Below are positions 32,166 to 42,853 of a stretch of DNA of 64,000 nt, in pieces. Positions within the stretch are counted from its first letter, which is position 1. Each line of letters opens with the position of its first letter. This DNA is from Serratia symbiotica (GTDB lineage: Bacteria; Pseudomonadota; Gammaproteobacteria; Enterobacterales; Enterobacteriaceae): the NCBI RefSeq assembly GCF_000821185.2, contig NZ_CP050855.1, positions 2,914,001 to 2,978,000 on the forward strand, read 5' to 3'. The notes beneath the pieces are model-generated. The model worked only from the letters and a program-made list of their open reading frames with translations. It did no database searches and had not been told where the DNA came from. The translations under genes and the position numbers were made by a program.

Positions 32166-32188
32166 TTAATTATGTCAGAGGTTGCCTC

Positions 32189-32419
32189 ATGCACCACACC
32201 GACACACAAAGCCTGCTACTACAACGGCTTGAAGAATTGGAAAGCCGTCTGGCCTTTCAGGAACTCACCATAGAAGAACTGAACCAGACCGTTGTTCAAC
32301 ACCAAATGGAAATGCTGAAAATTCGCGAACACCTGCGCATACTGACCGACAAGCTGCGTTCCACTCAAACCTCGATGATCGCTGCACAGTCAGAAGAGAC
32401 ACCGCCGCCACACTACTGA
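32189..32419 (+). CDS. slyX: SlyX family protein
   Basis: A 76-residue predicted coiled-coil protein ([20 protein letters not shown], then [15 protein letters not shown]) of unknown function, conserved next to slyD in enterobacteria. Start ATG is 24 bp past the MITE. It converges with slyD, with 23 bp between the stops. The family is clear; no function can be assigned. Confidence 0.9.
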   Translation: MHHTDTQSLLLQRLEELESRLAFQELTIEELNQTVVQHQMEMLKIREHLRILTDKLRSTQTSMIAAQSEETPPPHY

Positions 32420-32442
32420 TGTACGGTGCCAATGCCTGTCAA

Positions 32443-33003
32443 TCAGTGGCAGCTACCGCAGCCGCCTTTCTTGCCGTGGTCATGATCATCACCGTGACCG
32501 CCACAGCAACCATCACCCTGCTCGTGGTAATGATCGTGCTCACCATGAACATGGCCGTGTGCCAGTTCTTCAGGAGTCGCTTCGCGGATGGCCACCACTT
32601 CCACGTTGAAGTTCAGGTTCTGACCAGCCAACATGTGGTTGCCATCAACCACCACATGGTCGCCATCAACTTCAGTGATCTCAACTGGCACTTGGCCTTG
32701 ATCGGTATCAGCCAGGAAACGCATACCAACCTGCAATTCATCAACGCCCATGAAGACGTCTTTCGGCACGCGTTGCACTAGGTTTTCGTCGTAGTTGCCG
32801 TATGCCTCGTTAGCGCCAACTTTAACGTCGAAGCGATCGCCTGCTTCGTGGCCTTCGAGCGCTTTTTCCAGACCTGCAATCAAAGAACCATGCCCGTGCA
32901 GATAGTCCAACGGCGCACTAACCGGAGACTCATCAACCAAAACACCGTCTTCTGTACGTACTTGGTAAGCCAAGCTGACCACCAAGTCTTTTACTGCTTT
33001 CAT
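32443..33003 (-). CDS. slyD: Peptidyl-prolyl isomerase/metallochaperone SlyD
   Basis: Cytoplasmic FKBP-type isomerase with an inserted chaperone (IF) domain and a metal-binding tail; in E. coli it delivers nickel to hydrogenase and is the phiX174 lysis host factor. 186 residues: FKBP half (SPVSAPLDYLHGHGSLIAGL), IF domain (about residues 70-120) and a tail rich in His, Cys and Asp (GDGCCGGHGDDHDHGKKGGC). Confidence 0.96.
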   Translation of the reverse strand: MKAVKDLVVSLAYQVRTEDGVLVDESPVSAPLDYLHGHGSLIAGLEKALEGHEAGDRFDVKVGANEAYGNYDENLVQRVPKDVFMGVDELQVGMRFLADTDQGQVPVEITEVDGDHVVVDGNHMLAGQNLNFNVEVVAIREATPEELAHGHVHGEHDHYHEQGDGCCGGHGDDHDHGKKGGCGSCH

Positions 33004-33129
33004 GATATCTCCTACCGTTGGCTACTTGGACGCCGCCCACCATGGCGAGAACCGCGCCTTTACTGAGCAGATTGTATCGGAAATCTGCCCTGCTGTACCC
33101 TTCGGGGTAAAAAAATACGTCGAATAACA

Positions 33130-33345
33130 CTACTCTGGATGGAAAATACCGATCACTTGCTCCTGCGGCCGAAGATGTTTTTCCAACTGTTTTTCGTTCT
33201 GCAGCCGATGGTGGCCGCACTTGACACAGGCCACCACATCAACCTGATCTTCACGCCAAAACGCCAGCGTATCCATAGCGTTACACCCCGGACACATGGC
33301 ACCAGCGATAAACCGCTTACGTGTTACAACCCTAGCTGTGCTCAC
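33130..33345 (-). CDS. yheV: YheV zinc-ribbon protein
   Basis: A 71-residue protein with a CPGC...CVKC zinc ribbon and the conserved ends RKRFIAGAMCPGCNAMDTLA and QVIGIFHPE. GTG is the most upstream start; it lies 2 bp after the kefB stop, which fits operon kefG-kefB-yheV. E. coli YheV has 66 residues, so the N-terminal few residues may be over-called. Function unknown. Confidence 0.88.
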   Translation of the reverse strand: MSTARVVTRKRFIAGAMCPGCNAMDTLAFWREDQVDVVACVKCGHHRLQNEKQLEKHLRPQEQVIGIFHPE

Positions 33346-33347
33346 GC

Positions 33348-35156
33348 TTATTCGTCCTCATCCCAGCCGTCGAACTGGCGACTCTCTTTTTGCATTTCAC
33401 GATGGAAAAGTTCTTCCAGCTCGCGCCGTGCCTCTTTCACACGGGAAATTTGCGCCACTTCGCCCTGATGCAGCGGCATCAGTTCCCACAGCATACGCAT
33501 ATCCAAGCGGCGGAAATGCTGCTGGGCGCGATAAGCCTGATGCGGATGCATGCCCAGCGCTACCAACGTCTTGCTCCCCAGTTCCAGTGCGCTGGAGAAG
33601 GTCTCGCGACTGAATTGCGTTACCCCTACCTGTAACAGCTCATGCGCTTCAACGCGGCCCCGCGCGCGTGCCAGAATGCTCAGGTTCGGAAAATGCTGCT
33701 GGCACAGGCGCACGACCGCCAAAGTATCTTCCGGCTCGTTGCAAGTGATCACGATCGACTGGGCCTTCCCGGCTCCCGCCGCACGCAACAATTCCAGCTC
33801 AGTAGCATCGCCGTAATACACCTTATAACCATAGCGCCGTAGCACACTAACAGCGCTAACATCGCGCTCCAGCACGGTAATACGCATTTTGTTGGCCATC
33901 AACAGACGGCCGATCATCTGACCAAACCGCCCGAAACCGACGATGATCACCTGTGGCTCGTCATCCTCAACGTGCGGCGTCTCCGCGTCTTCATCTTTAG
34001 CGTTATAGCGGCGTGCCAAAATGTGGTCGATAATCTGCATCAGCAGCGGCGTGGTCATCATCGACAGCGTGACCACCACCAACAGCAGTGAAAGTGAGTC
34101 AGGCTGCAATACTTGCTGCGCTCCCGCCGCCGAGAACAGCACAAAGGCAAACTCTCCTCCTTGGCTAAGCACACCAGCAAATTGCAGGCGCACCGAGCGG
34201 CGCAAGCCAAAAATGCGCGCCAGCGAATAGAGCACCACTGACTTGATGGTGACCAGCAGCAGCACACCGATCAACACTTCGGCCAGATGGATGTAGAATA
34301 TGCCGATATTCAACTCCATGCCCACCGAGATAAAGAACAGCCCCAACAGCAGCCCTTTAAACGGCTCAATGGAGATCTCCAACTCATGGCGGTATTCGCT
34401 CTCCGCCAGCAATACACCAGCGATGAAGGTGCCAAGCGCCATCGACAGGCCAAGTGCATTCATAAAGAGCGCCGCGCCCAACACCACCAACAGTGCAGTA
34501 GCGGTGAAAATCTCGCGCACGCCAGAAGCGGCGATATAACGGAACAGTGGCCGCAATAGCAAACGCCCACCGAGCAGTATGCCACCGAACGCCGCCACTT
34601 TGAGCGCTGTCTTCGCCCAATCATCACTGGTGCCCTCAGCCCCGGCCAGGATCGGGATCAGTGCCAACGCCGGGATCACCGCCATGTCCTGAAACAGCAG
34701 CACCGAAAAGCCCAACTGGCAGCCTTCATTGCGGTTCATACCCTTCTCGCGCATCAGTTGCAACGCCATGGCGGTGGAAGACATCGCCAATCCGATACCC
34801 CCGATCACAGCGGCTTGCCAGGCAAAATTTGCCACATATAGCAGTGCACCAATCACTACTGCAGTGATCAACATCTGCCCAGCACCAACACCGAAGATCG
34901 AACGCCGTAGCGCCCACAGCTTACTGGGATTCAGTTCCAGCCCGATGATAAACATCAGGAACACCACCCCCAGTTCAGAGAAGTGCAGTATTTCATCAAC
35001 ATCGCGAATAATGCCCAGTCCCCAGGGACCGATGGCGATACCGGCAATCAAGTAACCTAGCACCGCACCAATTCCCAACCGACAGGCGATCGGCACCATC
35101 ACCACCGCCGCAAACAAGAGCAGCAGAATGGCTGTCAGTAAAGACGATCCTTCCAT
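33348..35156 (-). CDS. kefB: Glutathione-gated K+/H+ efflux protein KefB
   Basis: Inner-membrane CPA2-type potassium efflux system held shut by glutathione and opened by its electrophile adducts, protecting by acidifying the cytoplasm. 602 residues: about twelve transmembrane segments (to residue ~380), then a soluble KTN/RCK domain starting [20 protein letters not shown] and a C-terminal tail. It forms an operon with the activating subunit KefG, 2 bp upstream. Intact. Confidence 0.96.
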   Translation of the reverse strand: MEGSSLLTAILLLLFAAVVMVPIACRLGIGAVLGYLIAGIAIGPWGLGIIRDVDEILHFSELGVVFLMFIIGLELNPSKLWALRRSIFGVGAGQMLITAVVIGALLYVANFAWQAAVIGGIGLAMSSTAMALQLMREKGMNRNEGCQLGFSVLLFQDMAVIPALALIPILAGAEGTSDDWAKTALKVAAFGGILLGGRLLLRPLFRYIAASGVREIFTATALLVVLGAALFMNALGLSMALGTFIAGVLLAESEYRHELEISIEPFKGLLLGLFFISVGMELNIGIFYIHLAEVLIGVLLLVTIKSVVLYSLARIFGLRRSVRLQFAGVLSQGGEFAFVLFSAAGAQQVLQPDSLSLLLVVVTLSMMTTPLLMQIIDHILARRYNAKDEDAETPHVEDDEPQVIIVGFGRFGQMIGRLLMANKMRITVLERDVSAVSVLRRYGYKVYYGDATELELLRAAGAGKAQSIVITCNEPEDTLAVVRLCQQHFPNLSILARARGRVEAHELLQVGVTQFSRETFSSALELGSKTLVALGMHPHQAYRAQQHFRRLDMRMLWELMPLHQGEVAQISRVKEARRELEELFHREMQKESRQFDGWDEDE

Positions 35157-35158
35157 TA

Positions 35159-35713
35159 TTAGCGCCCTCTGTACGGCAACGGATTACGCAGCCAGTCACC
35201 ATAAGCCTTGGCATGGCTTTCCAATACCTCCGGCTTTTGCCGGCGCGCCCAGTACACTAGGATAGGCGTCAGCCAATGCATATGGCACATGGCGGCGGTC
35301 AGTTCAAACGGCCGCAGGATATCCCCCATCGAATAGCGGTTATAACCACCGGGACAATAAGCGCCCTCTGGTTCGCCGGTGGTGAGCACCGAGCGCCAAT
35401 ACTTGCCCGCCAGCGCATTGCCACCCATGCTGTTGGCGAAATCGCGAGACAGCACGCGATCCAGCCATTCTTTCAACAATGCAGGGCAGCTATAAGTATA
35501 AAGAGGATGTTGAAAAACAATGACCTGATGTTCACGCAGCAACTGTTGTTCGTGGTGAATATCAATAAAAAAATCAGGATAGTGCGCATATAAATCGTGT
35601 ACGGTAACATGTTCCAACTGCTGTGCCGATCGGAGCAAAACCCGGTTAGCCACCGAATCATGGGCTTCCGGATGCGCATACAGCAGCAAAAGCTTGGGCT
35701 GCGGCAACATCAT
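35159..35713 (-). CDS. kefG: KefB ancillary subunit KefG (quinone-oxidoreductase-like flavodoxin fold)
   Basis: Soluble flavoprotein-like subunit needed for full KefB activity. The start at [20 protein letters not shown] is 184 residues, near the E. coli length; the upstream MLWRG extension is not supported. [10 protein letters not shown] (FMN phosphate loop), [20 protein letters not shown] and TTGEPEGAY are family motifs. Two base pairs separate it from kefB. Confidence 0.93.
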   Translation of the reverse strand: MMLPQPKLLLLYAHPEAHDSVANRVLLRSAQQLEHVTVHDLYAHYPDFFIDIHHEQQLLREHQVIVFQHPLYTYSCPALLKEWLDRVLSRDFANSMGGNALAGKYWRSVLTTGEPEGAYCPGGYNRYSMGDILRPFELTAAMCHMHWLTPILVYWARRQKPEVLESHAKAYGDWLRNPLPYRGR

Positions 35714-35840
35714 TCCCCTCCAAAGCATCGTCAGGGTAACGGTTTTCCGTTACCATGCAACGCGAAGATTAAAACAGCGCACGCAATACACGCTGATACC
35801 TTAGATAACAATTTAACACACTCTGAACATACGGCACTTT

Positions 35841-37754
35841 ATGATTGTATTCTCCTCGCTACAAATCCGACACGGCACTCGCGTCCTGTTGGACAACGCC
35901 AAGGCGACGGTTAATCCAGGTCAAAAGGTCGGGCTAGTGGGCAAGAACGGCTGCGGCAAATCCACATTGTTGGCGCTGCTGAAGGGCGAGATCACCGCAG
36001 ACGGCGGTAGCTACACCTTCCCCAACCATTGGGCGTTGGCCTGGGTCAACCAGGAAACGCCAGCACTGGATGTGCCAGCAATAGAGTATGTTATCGACGG
36101 CGACCGTGAATTTCGTCAGCTTGAGTCTGAATTGCAGCTCGCCAACGAGAAAAACGACGGCCACGCCATTGCCACCTTGCACGGCAAACTGGACGCCATC
36201 AACGCCTGGGCTATCCGCGCCCGCGCCGCCAACCTACTGCATGGTCTCGGCTTCTCCAATGAACAGTTGCAAAGTCCGGTGTGCGCCTTCTCCGGCGGTT
36301 GGCGCATGCGCCTCAACCTGGCGCAGGCGCTGATATGCCGTTCAGGCCTACTGCTGCTTGATGAACCGACCAACCACTTGGATCTCGATGCAGTGATCTG
36401 GTTGGAGCGCTGGCTGAAAAGCTACTCAGGTACGCTGCTGCTGATCTCGCATGACCGCGATTTCCTCGATCCCATCGTCGACAAGATCCTGCATATCGAA
36501 CAGCAGACCATCAACGAATACACCGGCAACTATTCCTCGTTCGAGCGCCAGCGCTCGAACAAGCTGGCACAGCAGCAGTCGCAATATCAACACCAACAGG
36601 AGAAAGTGGCGCATCTGCAAAGCTACATTGCGCGCTTCCGTGCGCTGGCCTCTAAGGCCAAGCAGGCACAAAGCCGCATCAAAATGCTGGAACGCATGGA
36701 GTTAATCGCCCCCGCGCACATTGATAACCCATTCACCTTTAGCTTCCGCACGTCGGAGAACCTGCCAAATCCGCTGCTACGCATGGAAAAAGTCTGTGCC
36801 GGCTATGGCGACAAGGTGATACTGAAATCGATCAAACTGAATCTGGTTCCCGGCTCGCGCATCGGCCTGCTCGGCCGCAACGGCGCTGGCAAATCGACAC
36901 TGATCAAACTGCTGGCTGGCTCTCTGCCACCGCTAAGCGGCGAAATCGGCCTGGCAAAAGGCATCAAACTCGGCTACTTCGCTCAACATCAACTGGAGTA
37001 CCTACACGCCGACGAATCGCCGCTGCAACACCTGAGCCGCATCGCCCCACGGGTGCTGGAACAGCAGCTACGCGATTATCTGGGCGGTTTCGGCTTCCAG
37101 GGCGACAAAGTGACCGAAACCATCGCCTGTTTCTCCGGTGGAGAAAAGGCACGGTTAGTGCTGGCGCTGATCGTCTGGCAACGCCCTAACCTGCTGCTGC
37201 TCGATGAACCGACCAACCATCTGGATCTCGATATGCGCCAGGCGCTGACCGAAGCACTGATCGATTTCGCAGGCGCGCTGGTCGTGGTCTCGCATGACCG
37301 TCACCTGTTGCGCGCTACCACTGATGATCTGTATCTGGTGCACGATGGCCAAGTTGAAGTGTTTGCAGGCGATCTGCATGACTACCAGCAATGGCTGATC
37401 AATTTGCAGCGTCAGGAGAGCCAGCAAAATGCGCTGGAGAAGGAAAGCGGCGGCAACAGCGCGCAAGCGCGCAAAGATCAAAAACGTCGTGAAGCCGAAT
37501 TCCGCACCCAGACTCAGCCACTGCGCAAGCACATCACCAAGCTGGAACAACAGATGGAAAAACGGAGTGCCGAGTTGGCAGAGGTGGAAGAAAAACTGGC
37601 AGACGCGGCACTGTACCACATCAGCCGTAAGGCCGAGTTGGCCGAGTGTCTGCAACGACAAAACCAGGCGAAATCCGCCTTGGAAGAGACGGAAATGACC
37701 TGGTTGGCGGCACAGGAGCAGTTGGAAAATCTGACCCAGTCATTCGAATCTTAA
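35841..37754 (+). CDS. yheS: ABC-F ATPase YheS
   Basis: Soluble ribosome-associated ABC-F protein with two ATPase domains. 637 residues: Walker A GKNGCGKST (near 33) and GRNGAGKST (near 345), signatures FSGGWRMRL and FSGGEKARL, two LLLLDEPTNHLDLD Walker B segments, the P-site tRNA-interaction linker between them (rich in Gln and Lys), and a C-terminal coiled coil. Close to E. coli YheS, which has been implicated in relieving translational stalling. The usual downstream gene yheT is missing. Confidence 0.95.
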   Translation: MIVFSSLQIRHGTRVLLDNAKATVNPGQKVGLVGKNGCGKSTLLALLKGEITADGGSYTFPNHWALAWVNQETPALDVPAIEYVIDGDREFRQLESELQLANEKNDGHAIATLHGKLDAINAWAIRARAANLLHGLGFSNEQLQSPVCAFSGGWRMRLNLAQALICRSGLLLLDEPTNHLDLDAVIWLERWLKSYSGTLLLISHDRDFLDPIVDKILHIEQQTINEYTGNYSSFERQRSNKLAQQQSQYQHQQEKVAHLQSYIARFRALASKAKQAQSRIKMLERMELIAPAHIDNPFTFSFRTSENLPNPLLRMEKVCAGYGDKVILKSIKLNLVPGSRIGLLGRNGAGKSTLIKLLAGSLPPLSGEIGLAKGIKLGYFAQHQLEYLHADESPLQHLSRIAPRVLEQQLRDYLGGFGFQGDKVTETIACFSGGEKARLVLALIVWQRPNLLLLDEPTNHLDLDMRQALTEALIDFAGALVVVSHDRHLLRATTDDLYLVHDGQVEVFAGDLHDYQQWLINLQRQESQQNALEKESGGNSAQARKDQKRREAEFRTQTQPLRKHITKLEQQMEKRSAELAEVEEKLADAALYHISRKAELAECLQRQNQAKSALEETEMTWLAAQEQLENLTQSFES

Positions 37755-37877
37755 TATTTACTACCGCCGTTGCCGTTATCGAAGAACGGCAGTGCGGGTG
37801 CGAGGCAAAGCGCTAGAAACAAGCATACATCATAGGCGGGTGAGTGCAGTAACACAGCCGCAGATCCGCACAGCCGC

Positions 37878-38726
37878 TTAACCCCGATAAAAAGGTTTAT
37901 CCCCCAAAATGGTCGCACGGTGCATAATGCGCCGTTGCGGTAGGTAATCCGCGTTAGCATAATGCTGCGTCACGCGGTTATCCCAGAGCGCCACGTCATT
38001 TTCCTGCCAGCGCCAACGCACCTGAAATTCCGGTTTGGTAATATGGGCGAACAGGAAGTTCAGCAACGCGTCACTCTCCTGCACGGCCAAATCGACAATC
38101 CGCGTGGTGAAACCTTCGTTGACGAACAGCGCCTGTCGTCCACTGACCGGATGGGTACGCACTACCGGGTGCAGCAACGGTGGGTTTTTCTGCACGGCTT
38201 GCTGCCAACGCTGGTGATCTTCTTCACTGCCACGATGTTTGTATTCAGGAAATGACTTAGTAAAATCATGTTCCGCCCGTAGCCCACTCAACAACTGTTT
38301 GAACGGTGCCGACAGCGCCTCGTAAGCGGCAATGCCGCTGGCCCACAACGTATCGCCGCCAGTGGCAGGCAGCGTCTTGGCCGCCAGAATCGCCCCCAAC
38401 GGCGGATTATCGATAAAGGTCACATCGGTGTGCCAGTTATCGTTATCCGGCTGGTTGTCGTCGTAAGTGTCCAGCACGATAATTTCTTCCACATCGGTGA
38501 CGTGCGGGTAAACGGGATGAATATGCAGGTCGCCGAAGCGGCCAGCCAGAGCGCGCTGCTGCAATGGCGTGATAGGCTGATTGCGGAAAAACAGCACCTG
38601 ATGCTTCAACAGCGCATGATAAAGCTGCTCGAATTGGCCATCGCCCAACGGCTTAGCCAATTCTACGTTCTCTACCAGCGCACCAATATAAGGCGCCAAC
38701 GGGGTGATCTTTAGACGTTCGTTCAT
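37878..38726 (-). CDS. tauD: Taurine dioxygenase TauD
   Basis: Fe(II)/2-oxoglutarate-dependent enzyme that releases sulfite from taurine. The chosen start ([16 protein letters not shown]) gives 282 residues and places the iron ligands exactly as in E. coli TauD: His99 and Asp101 in NWHTDVTF, and the third histidine in NRVTQHYA near 255. It overlaps the tauC stop by 4 bp and is the last gene of tauABCD. Confidence 0.96.
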   Translation of the reverse strand: MNERLKITPLAPYIGALVENVELAKPLGDGQFEQLYHALLKHQVLFFRNQPITPLQQRALAGRFGDLHIHPVYPHVTDVEEIIVLDTYDDNQPDNDNWHTDVTFIDNPPLGAILAAKTLPATGGDTLWASGIAAYEALSAPFKQLLSGLRAEHDFTKSFPEYKHRGSEEDHQRWQQAVQKNPPLLHPVVRTHPVSGRQALFVNEGFTTRIVDLAVQESDALLNFLFAHITKPEFQVRWRWQENDVALWDNRVTQHYANADYLPQRRIMHRATILGDKPFYRG

Positions 38727-39559
38727 TGCTGTACTCCATGCCAAGGGGTCAATCGGCGTTGCAAGGTACGCAGCCCCAGCTCCAGTCCAAATGCAATAAT
38801 CGCAATCACGCCGATGCCAGCCAGCAGCACGTCGGTCGCCAGAAGCTCACCAGCGGATTGCACCATAAATCCCAGGCCGCGTGTGGCGGCGATCAATTCG
38901 GCAGCCACCAGCGTCGACCAACCGACACCCAGCCCAATGCGGATACCAGTCAGCATCTCCGGCAACGCACTTGGCAATACCACAAAACGCAGCACCTGCC
39001 AGCGATTGGCGCCCAGCGTGCGAGCGGCGCGCACTCGTACCCATGCCACGCTACGCACCCCCACCATGGCAGACAATGTCACTGGCGCGAAAATCGCCAA
39101 AGAGATCAGTAAAATTTTCGAGGTTTCGCCGATACCGAACCAAATCACCATCAGCGGCAAATAAGCCAATGGCGGCACCGGACGATAAATTTCAATTAGC
39201 GGATCGAGAATGCCGCGCACCGTGTCATTCAACCCCATGGCAAAACCTACCGGAATGCCGATGATCACTGCCGCCAGCAGTGCTGCCATAATGCGTCCCA
39301 GGCTGGCCACCAGATGTTGCCACAGCGTGGCGTTCATAAAGCCCTGCGGGCTGGCAATGATGATCAGTTGATGCAGAACCTGCTGCGGCGCGGGTAAAAA
39401 CAGCGGGCTAACCCAATGCAGGACGGCCACACCCCACCAGACAACCAGCACCATCAGCAAGATCGTGCCACTTAGCCAGACATTGCGTGGCACGCGGCAA
39501 CGGCGCGCGGACTTGACCTGCGGTTGCGCCGTTACCTTCACAGTGGAATGCAGGCTCAT
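38723..39559 (-). CDS. tauC: Taurine ABC transporter permease TauC
   Basis: Inner-membrane permease of the nitrate/sulfonate ABC family. 278 residues with a cytoplasmic N-terminal stretch, six hydrophobic segments and the ATPase-contacting EAA loop ([20 protein letters not shown]). The ATG overlaps the tauB stop. Intact. Confidence 0.94.
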   Translation of the reverse strand: MSLHSTVKVTAQPQVKSARRCRVPRNVWLSGTILLMVLVVWWGVAVLHWVSPLFLPAPQQVLHQLIIIASPQGFMNATLWQHLVASLGRIMAALLAAVIIGIPVGFAMGLNDTVRGILDPLIEIYRPVPPLAYLPLMVIWFGIGETSKILLISLAIFAPVTLSAMVGVRSVAWVRVRAARTLGANRWQVLRFVVLPSALPEMLTGIRIGLGVGWSTLVAAELIAATRGLGFMVQSAGELLATDVLLAGIGVIAIIAFGLELGLRTLQRRLTPWHGVQQ

Positions 39560-40323
39560 AGCAATATCTCACGCTGCTGGAACACTTTGCCCAACACATA
39601 TTCGCGCTGCGCGATAAATTCAGGAGCAGATTTGATCGACCGACAAGACTCGCCGTCAGCAAAACGTTGGCCGAAGTTCAGCCGCAACCTTTCCACCACC
39701 TGTCCCGGCCCCGGTGACAACAGCAACAGCTCGCTGGCGAGAAACACCGCCTCTTCGATATCGTGGGTGATCAGCAGCACCTGCTTGCCGCTATCGCGCC
39801 AGATGGTCAACAACAGTTCCTGCATCTGTTCGCGGGTGAAAGCATCCAGCGCGCCAAAAGGTTCATCTAGCAATAGCAGGCGCGGATCGGTCGCCAGCGC
39901 ACGGGCGATGCCAACGCGCTGACGCATGCCGCCAGAGAGCTGCCAGATAAAGTGCTGTTCATAACCTGCCAGACCAACGCGCTGCAACAACTGCTGTGAT
40001 ACCTGACGACGCTGCTGCTTGCCAATGCCAGCCAATTGCAAACCAAACTCAACGTTCTCCACTACATTGCGCCACGGCAGTAAACCCTCATGCTGGAACA
40101 CTACGCCCTGTTCGGCCCCTGGGCCGCTCACCGGCACGCCATCTAGCTGGATGCTGCCTGCTGATGGCGCAATAAACCCGGCGATCAAATTCAACAACGT
40201 GGTTTTGCCGCAGCCCGACGGGCCGAGCACCACCACCAGTTGTCCAGATGCTATCTGAAACGAGACATCGCGCAATGCAGGGCATCCCTGATATTCTGCA
40301 CAAAGGTGGTTAACGCTAAGCAT
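39556..40323 (-). CDS. tauB: Taurine ABC transporter ATPase TauB
   Basis: ATP-binding subunit. 255 residues with Walker [11 protein letters not shown]-loop region [13 protein letters not shown], signature [10 protein letters not shown], Walker [13 protein letters not shown] and the H-loop [10 protein letters not shown]. Nine base pairs after tauA and overlapping tauC. Confidence 0.95.
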   Translation of the reverse strand: MLSVNHLCAEYQGCPALRDVSFQIASGQLVVVLGPSGCGKTTLLNLIAGFIAPSAGSIQLDGVPVSGPGAEQGVVFQHEGLLPWRNVVENVEFGLQLAGIGKQQRRQVSQQLLQRVGLAGYEQHFIWQLSGGMRQRVGIARALATDPRLLLLDEPFGALDAFTREQMQELLLTIWRDSGKQVLLITHDIEEAVFLASELLLLSPGPGQVVERLRLNFGQRFADGESCRSIKSAPEFIAQREYVLGKVFQQREILL

Positions 40324-40332
40324 CCTGCATCC

Positions 40333-41328
40333 TTACGGTTGTGGTGCAGCCTGCACCTGTTGCACAAAACGGTCGGTCACATAAGCGCTGTAATCGCTAT
40401 CAACCTGCGGGATCTTGCCCTGCTGCTTGAGGAACTCAGCAGTGTCGCGGATCGTTTGTTCCATCGGCTGGCCAAGTTGGGTGATCTGAAGTGACACCGG
40501 CAGATAAATGTTACCCCTCACCCGCTCCGGCACCTGCGCCGCCGATATGCCACACAGGCGCGCCAGCGTACTCAGGTTGCTCTGATCTTTCAGCCATTTC
40601 TCCGGCTCTACCAGATAAGCTTTTTGCGCCGCCAGCACACGGGTGGCAAAGGCAACCACCACCGCAGGATGTTTATCGGCGAAATCCTTGCGCACCACCC
40701 AAACATCGAACGTTGGTGCCCCCCACTGCCCCACTTGTTCCGAATCGGTCAGCACCTTACCTTGCTTGACCAGTTCGTTGACCACGGGTGCCCAGACGTA
40801 GGCACCATCAATATCACCGCGTTGCCAGGCAGCGGCGATGGCTGGCGGCTGCAAGTTGAGAATTTTTACCTGTTCAGGCTTGATGCCCCAGTGCTTAAGT
40901 GAGGCCAGCAGGCTGTAATAGGCGGTGGAAATAAACGGCACCGCGATACGCTTGCCGATCAACCCCTGCGGGCTGTTGATGCCGTTCGTCACCACCAGCG
41001 CTTCGGCACTGCCAAGCTGCGCGGCGATGAGGAACACTTCAATGGGGAGTTTCTGGCTGGCGGCCACTGCCAGCGGGCTGGAACCAATATTGCCAATTTG
41101 CACGTCACCGGAGGCCAGTGCACGCAGCACGCTGGAGCCGCTGTCGAATTTACGCCAGTCGACGGTAGCACCGGACTGTTTAGCGAAACTGTTTGCCGCC
41201 TGTGCCACCTTGGCCGGTTCCGCCGATGTCTGATAGGCCACGGTCACATCCAGCGCATAAACGTGGGTGGCGCTAAGTGACAACATCAGCAGCGCGACAC
41301 CGCGTAAGGAAAAAAATTTACCCGCCAT
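40333..41328 (-). CDS. tauA: Taurine-binding periplasmic protein TauA
   Basis: Substrate-binding subunit with a signal peptide (GKFFSLRGVALLMLSLSATH, cleavage after VYA). The mature part is an SsuA/TauA-type binding protein (VTVAYQTSAEPAKVAQAA, PLAVAASQKLPIEVF). 331 residues. First gene of tauABCD; the A/T-rich DNA upstream (about 41385-41430) is where the sulfur-starvation activators CysB and Cbl would act, but no site can be named. Confidence 0.95.
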   Translation of the reverse strand: MAGKFFSLRGVALLMLSLSATHVYALDVTVAYQTSAEPAKVAQAANSFAKQSGATVDWRKFDSGSSVLRALASGDVQIGNIGSSPLAVAASQKLPIEVFLIAAQLGSAEALVVTNGINSPQGLIGKRIAVPFISTAYYSLLASLKHWGIKPEQVKILNLQPPAIAAAWQRGDIDGAYVWAPVVNELVKQGKVLTDSEQVGQWGAPTFDVWVVRKDFADKHPAVVVAFATRVLAAQKAYLVEPEKWLKDQSNLSTLARLCGISAAQVPERVRGNIYLPVSLQITQLGQPMEQTIRDTAEFLKQQGKIPQVDSDYSAYVTDRFVQQVQAAPQP

Positions 41329-41594
41329 GTTCCGCTCCGTTGATAGGAAACTGTCTAGTTGCCAACAGTTTTATCTGAGCGATAACTCATGATAAAGGAA
41401 TAAAAAAATATTTTTTATTCTAATTATGAATATTCGGTACCCTGTAAGGGGTGGACCCGTGGCGTGCCAACCGTTGCCGTCCTTCCCAGACTGGGCCGCC
41501 ATTAAGCATGGCAACATCGCAGACCTAACATCCCATCATCAAGGCGCGGGCCTATGTTCAAACCCGACAACACGGGTTGCCGTGCATCCCTGCA

Positions 41595-42197
41595 CTAGTA
41601 CCAGATCAGCAGGACGCTAGCCGCAGTCAACACTCCCATAGAAACGTTAAAAATAATCCAGGCTTTTTTGCTATGTAGCAGACGACCGATCACCGTGCCG
41701 AACCCTAACCAAATCATACCGGCGATAATATTCACCACCAAGACACCTACCGCAATCGCCACGATGGAAGTGGAGTACCTGTCACCCGCCATACTGAAAC
41801 TCACCACCGCACCCAGCGCCATCAACCAGGCTTTCGGGTTGAGAAACTGTAACAACCAGCCCTGATACAGCTGTATCGGCTTGGTCGGAACCTCATCGGT
41901 TTCCAGCTTTTCATAGGCGGCAGAGGCAACTTTCCACGCCAGCCACAGCAGGTACAAGCTGCCAAGGATTTTCAGGATCAAGTGCAGCGATGGGTAGACC
42001 AACAGCAGGCTACCCACGCCAAACGCCACCAACAGCAAAATGCTCTGCATGCCAAGCAGGATGCCGATCATCAACCACAGTGAACGCATAAAGCCGAAGT
42101 TGGCACCAGAGGTAGTCAGTAACATATTGTTGGGGCCAGGCGTGATAGCAATGACCCACAGGAAGCCTAACATCGAAAGAAATAAATTCAGTTCCAT
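41595..42197 (-). CDS. LysE/RhtB-family amino acid exporter
   Basis: A 200-residue inner-membrane protein with five to six hydrophobic segments and the family motif TPGPNNMLL at the end of the first. FLNPKAWLMAL is also typical. LysE/RhtB proteins export amino acids; the substrate cannot be told. The start at MELNLFLSMLG is preferred over an upstream MRSTCF extension. It sits between tauA and yheU. A short inverted repeat (AACCCG/CGGGTT, 41561-41577) after the stop may be a terminator. Confidence 0.85.
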   Translation of the reverse strand: MELNLFLSMLGFLWVIAITPGPNNMLLTTSGANFGFMRSLWLMIGILLGMQSILLLVAFGVGSLLLVYPSLHLILKILGSLYLLWLAWKVASAAYEKLETDEVPTKPIQLYQGWLLQFLNPKAWLMALGAVVSFSMAGDRYSTSIVAIAVGVLVVNIIAGMIWLGFGTVIGRLLHSKKAWIIFNVSMGVLTAASVLLIWY

Positions 42198-42467
42198 GAA
42201 GCAGGTACTCCTCATTCGCGTCGCTTTTTTGCCATATCATTGTTGATTAATGCCAGTAAAGCTAACAGTGCGTTATTGTTCCCACAATAGCCACCAACCC
42301 GATTTTTATTCAGGCTATGCATACATCCTTCTTGCGCCCTCTGACCGAGGCCATCCATCCGCCCCTGAAAACGCGGTGGGTATGCTGCCGCGTATTGTTA
42401 AATACCGTAAAATGTGGTTGGAATAGCGTATTCCATCTTGGCTATCTTTTTATCTGGACATCTCGAC

Positions 42468-42701
42468 GTGATCATCCCTTGGCAAGAACTTGAAACCGCT
42501 ACCCTGAACAGCCTCCTCGAATCTTTTGTGCTACGGGAAGGCACCGACTACGGCGAGCATGAACGCTCATTAGAGCAAAAGGTGGAAGATGTGCGTAACC
42601 AACTGAAAAACGGAGAGGTAGTGTTAGTATGGTCGCAGTTGCACGAAACCGTTAACATCATGCCACGCAGACAGTTTTGCGCCGGGCTGGATGAAATTTA
42701 G
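42468..42701 (+). CDS. yheU: YheU family protein
   Basis: A 77-residue conserved protein from a GTG start ([20 protein letters not shown]). [20 protein letters not shown] and [17 protein letters not shown] match E. coli YheU; the family has no known function. An ATG 54 bp upstream is in frame but reads hydrophobic sequence not seen in the family. In relatives yheT precedes it. Confidence 0.88.
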   Translation: MIIPWQELETATLNSLLESFVLREGTDYGEHERSLEQKVEDVRNQLKNGEVVLVWSQLHETVNIMPRRQFCAGLDEI

Positions 42702-42853
42702 TGGTTATTGACGCAATGACCAACGGAAAAATCAGCTAACAAATGAATGATTGCCAACACCCATGCACAGGATTTACTCCCGGCGAAAGTGCGCCAAACA
42801 GGCCAATAATCATTATCTGGCACCGTCTCATTTAACATGGAGTGACGACCATC

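Noticed and set aside
41426..41620. 64-codon plus-strand ORF between tauA and the LysE gene
   Set aside because: No family recognised, no good ribosome binding site, and it overlaps the 3' end of the LysE-family gene.
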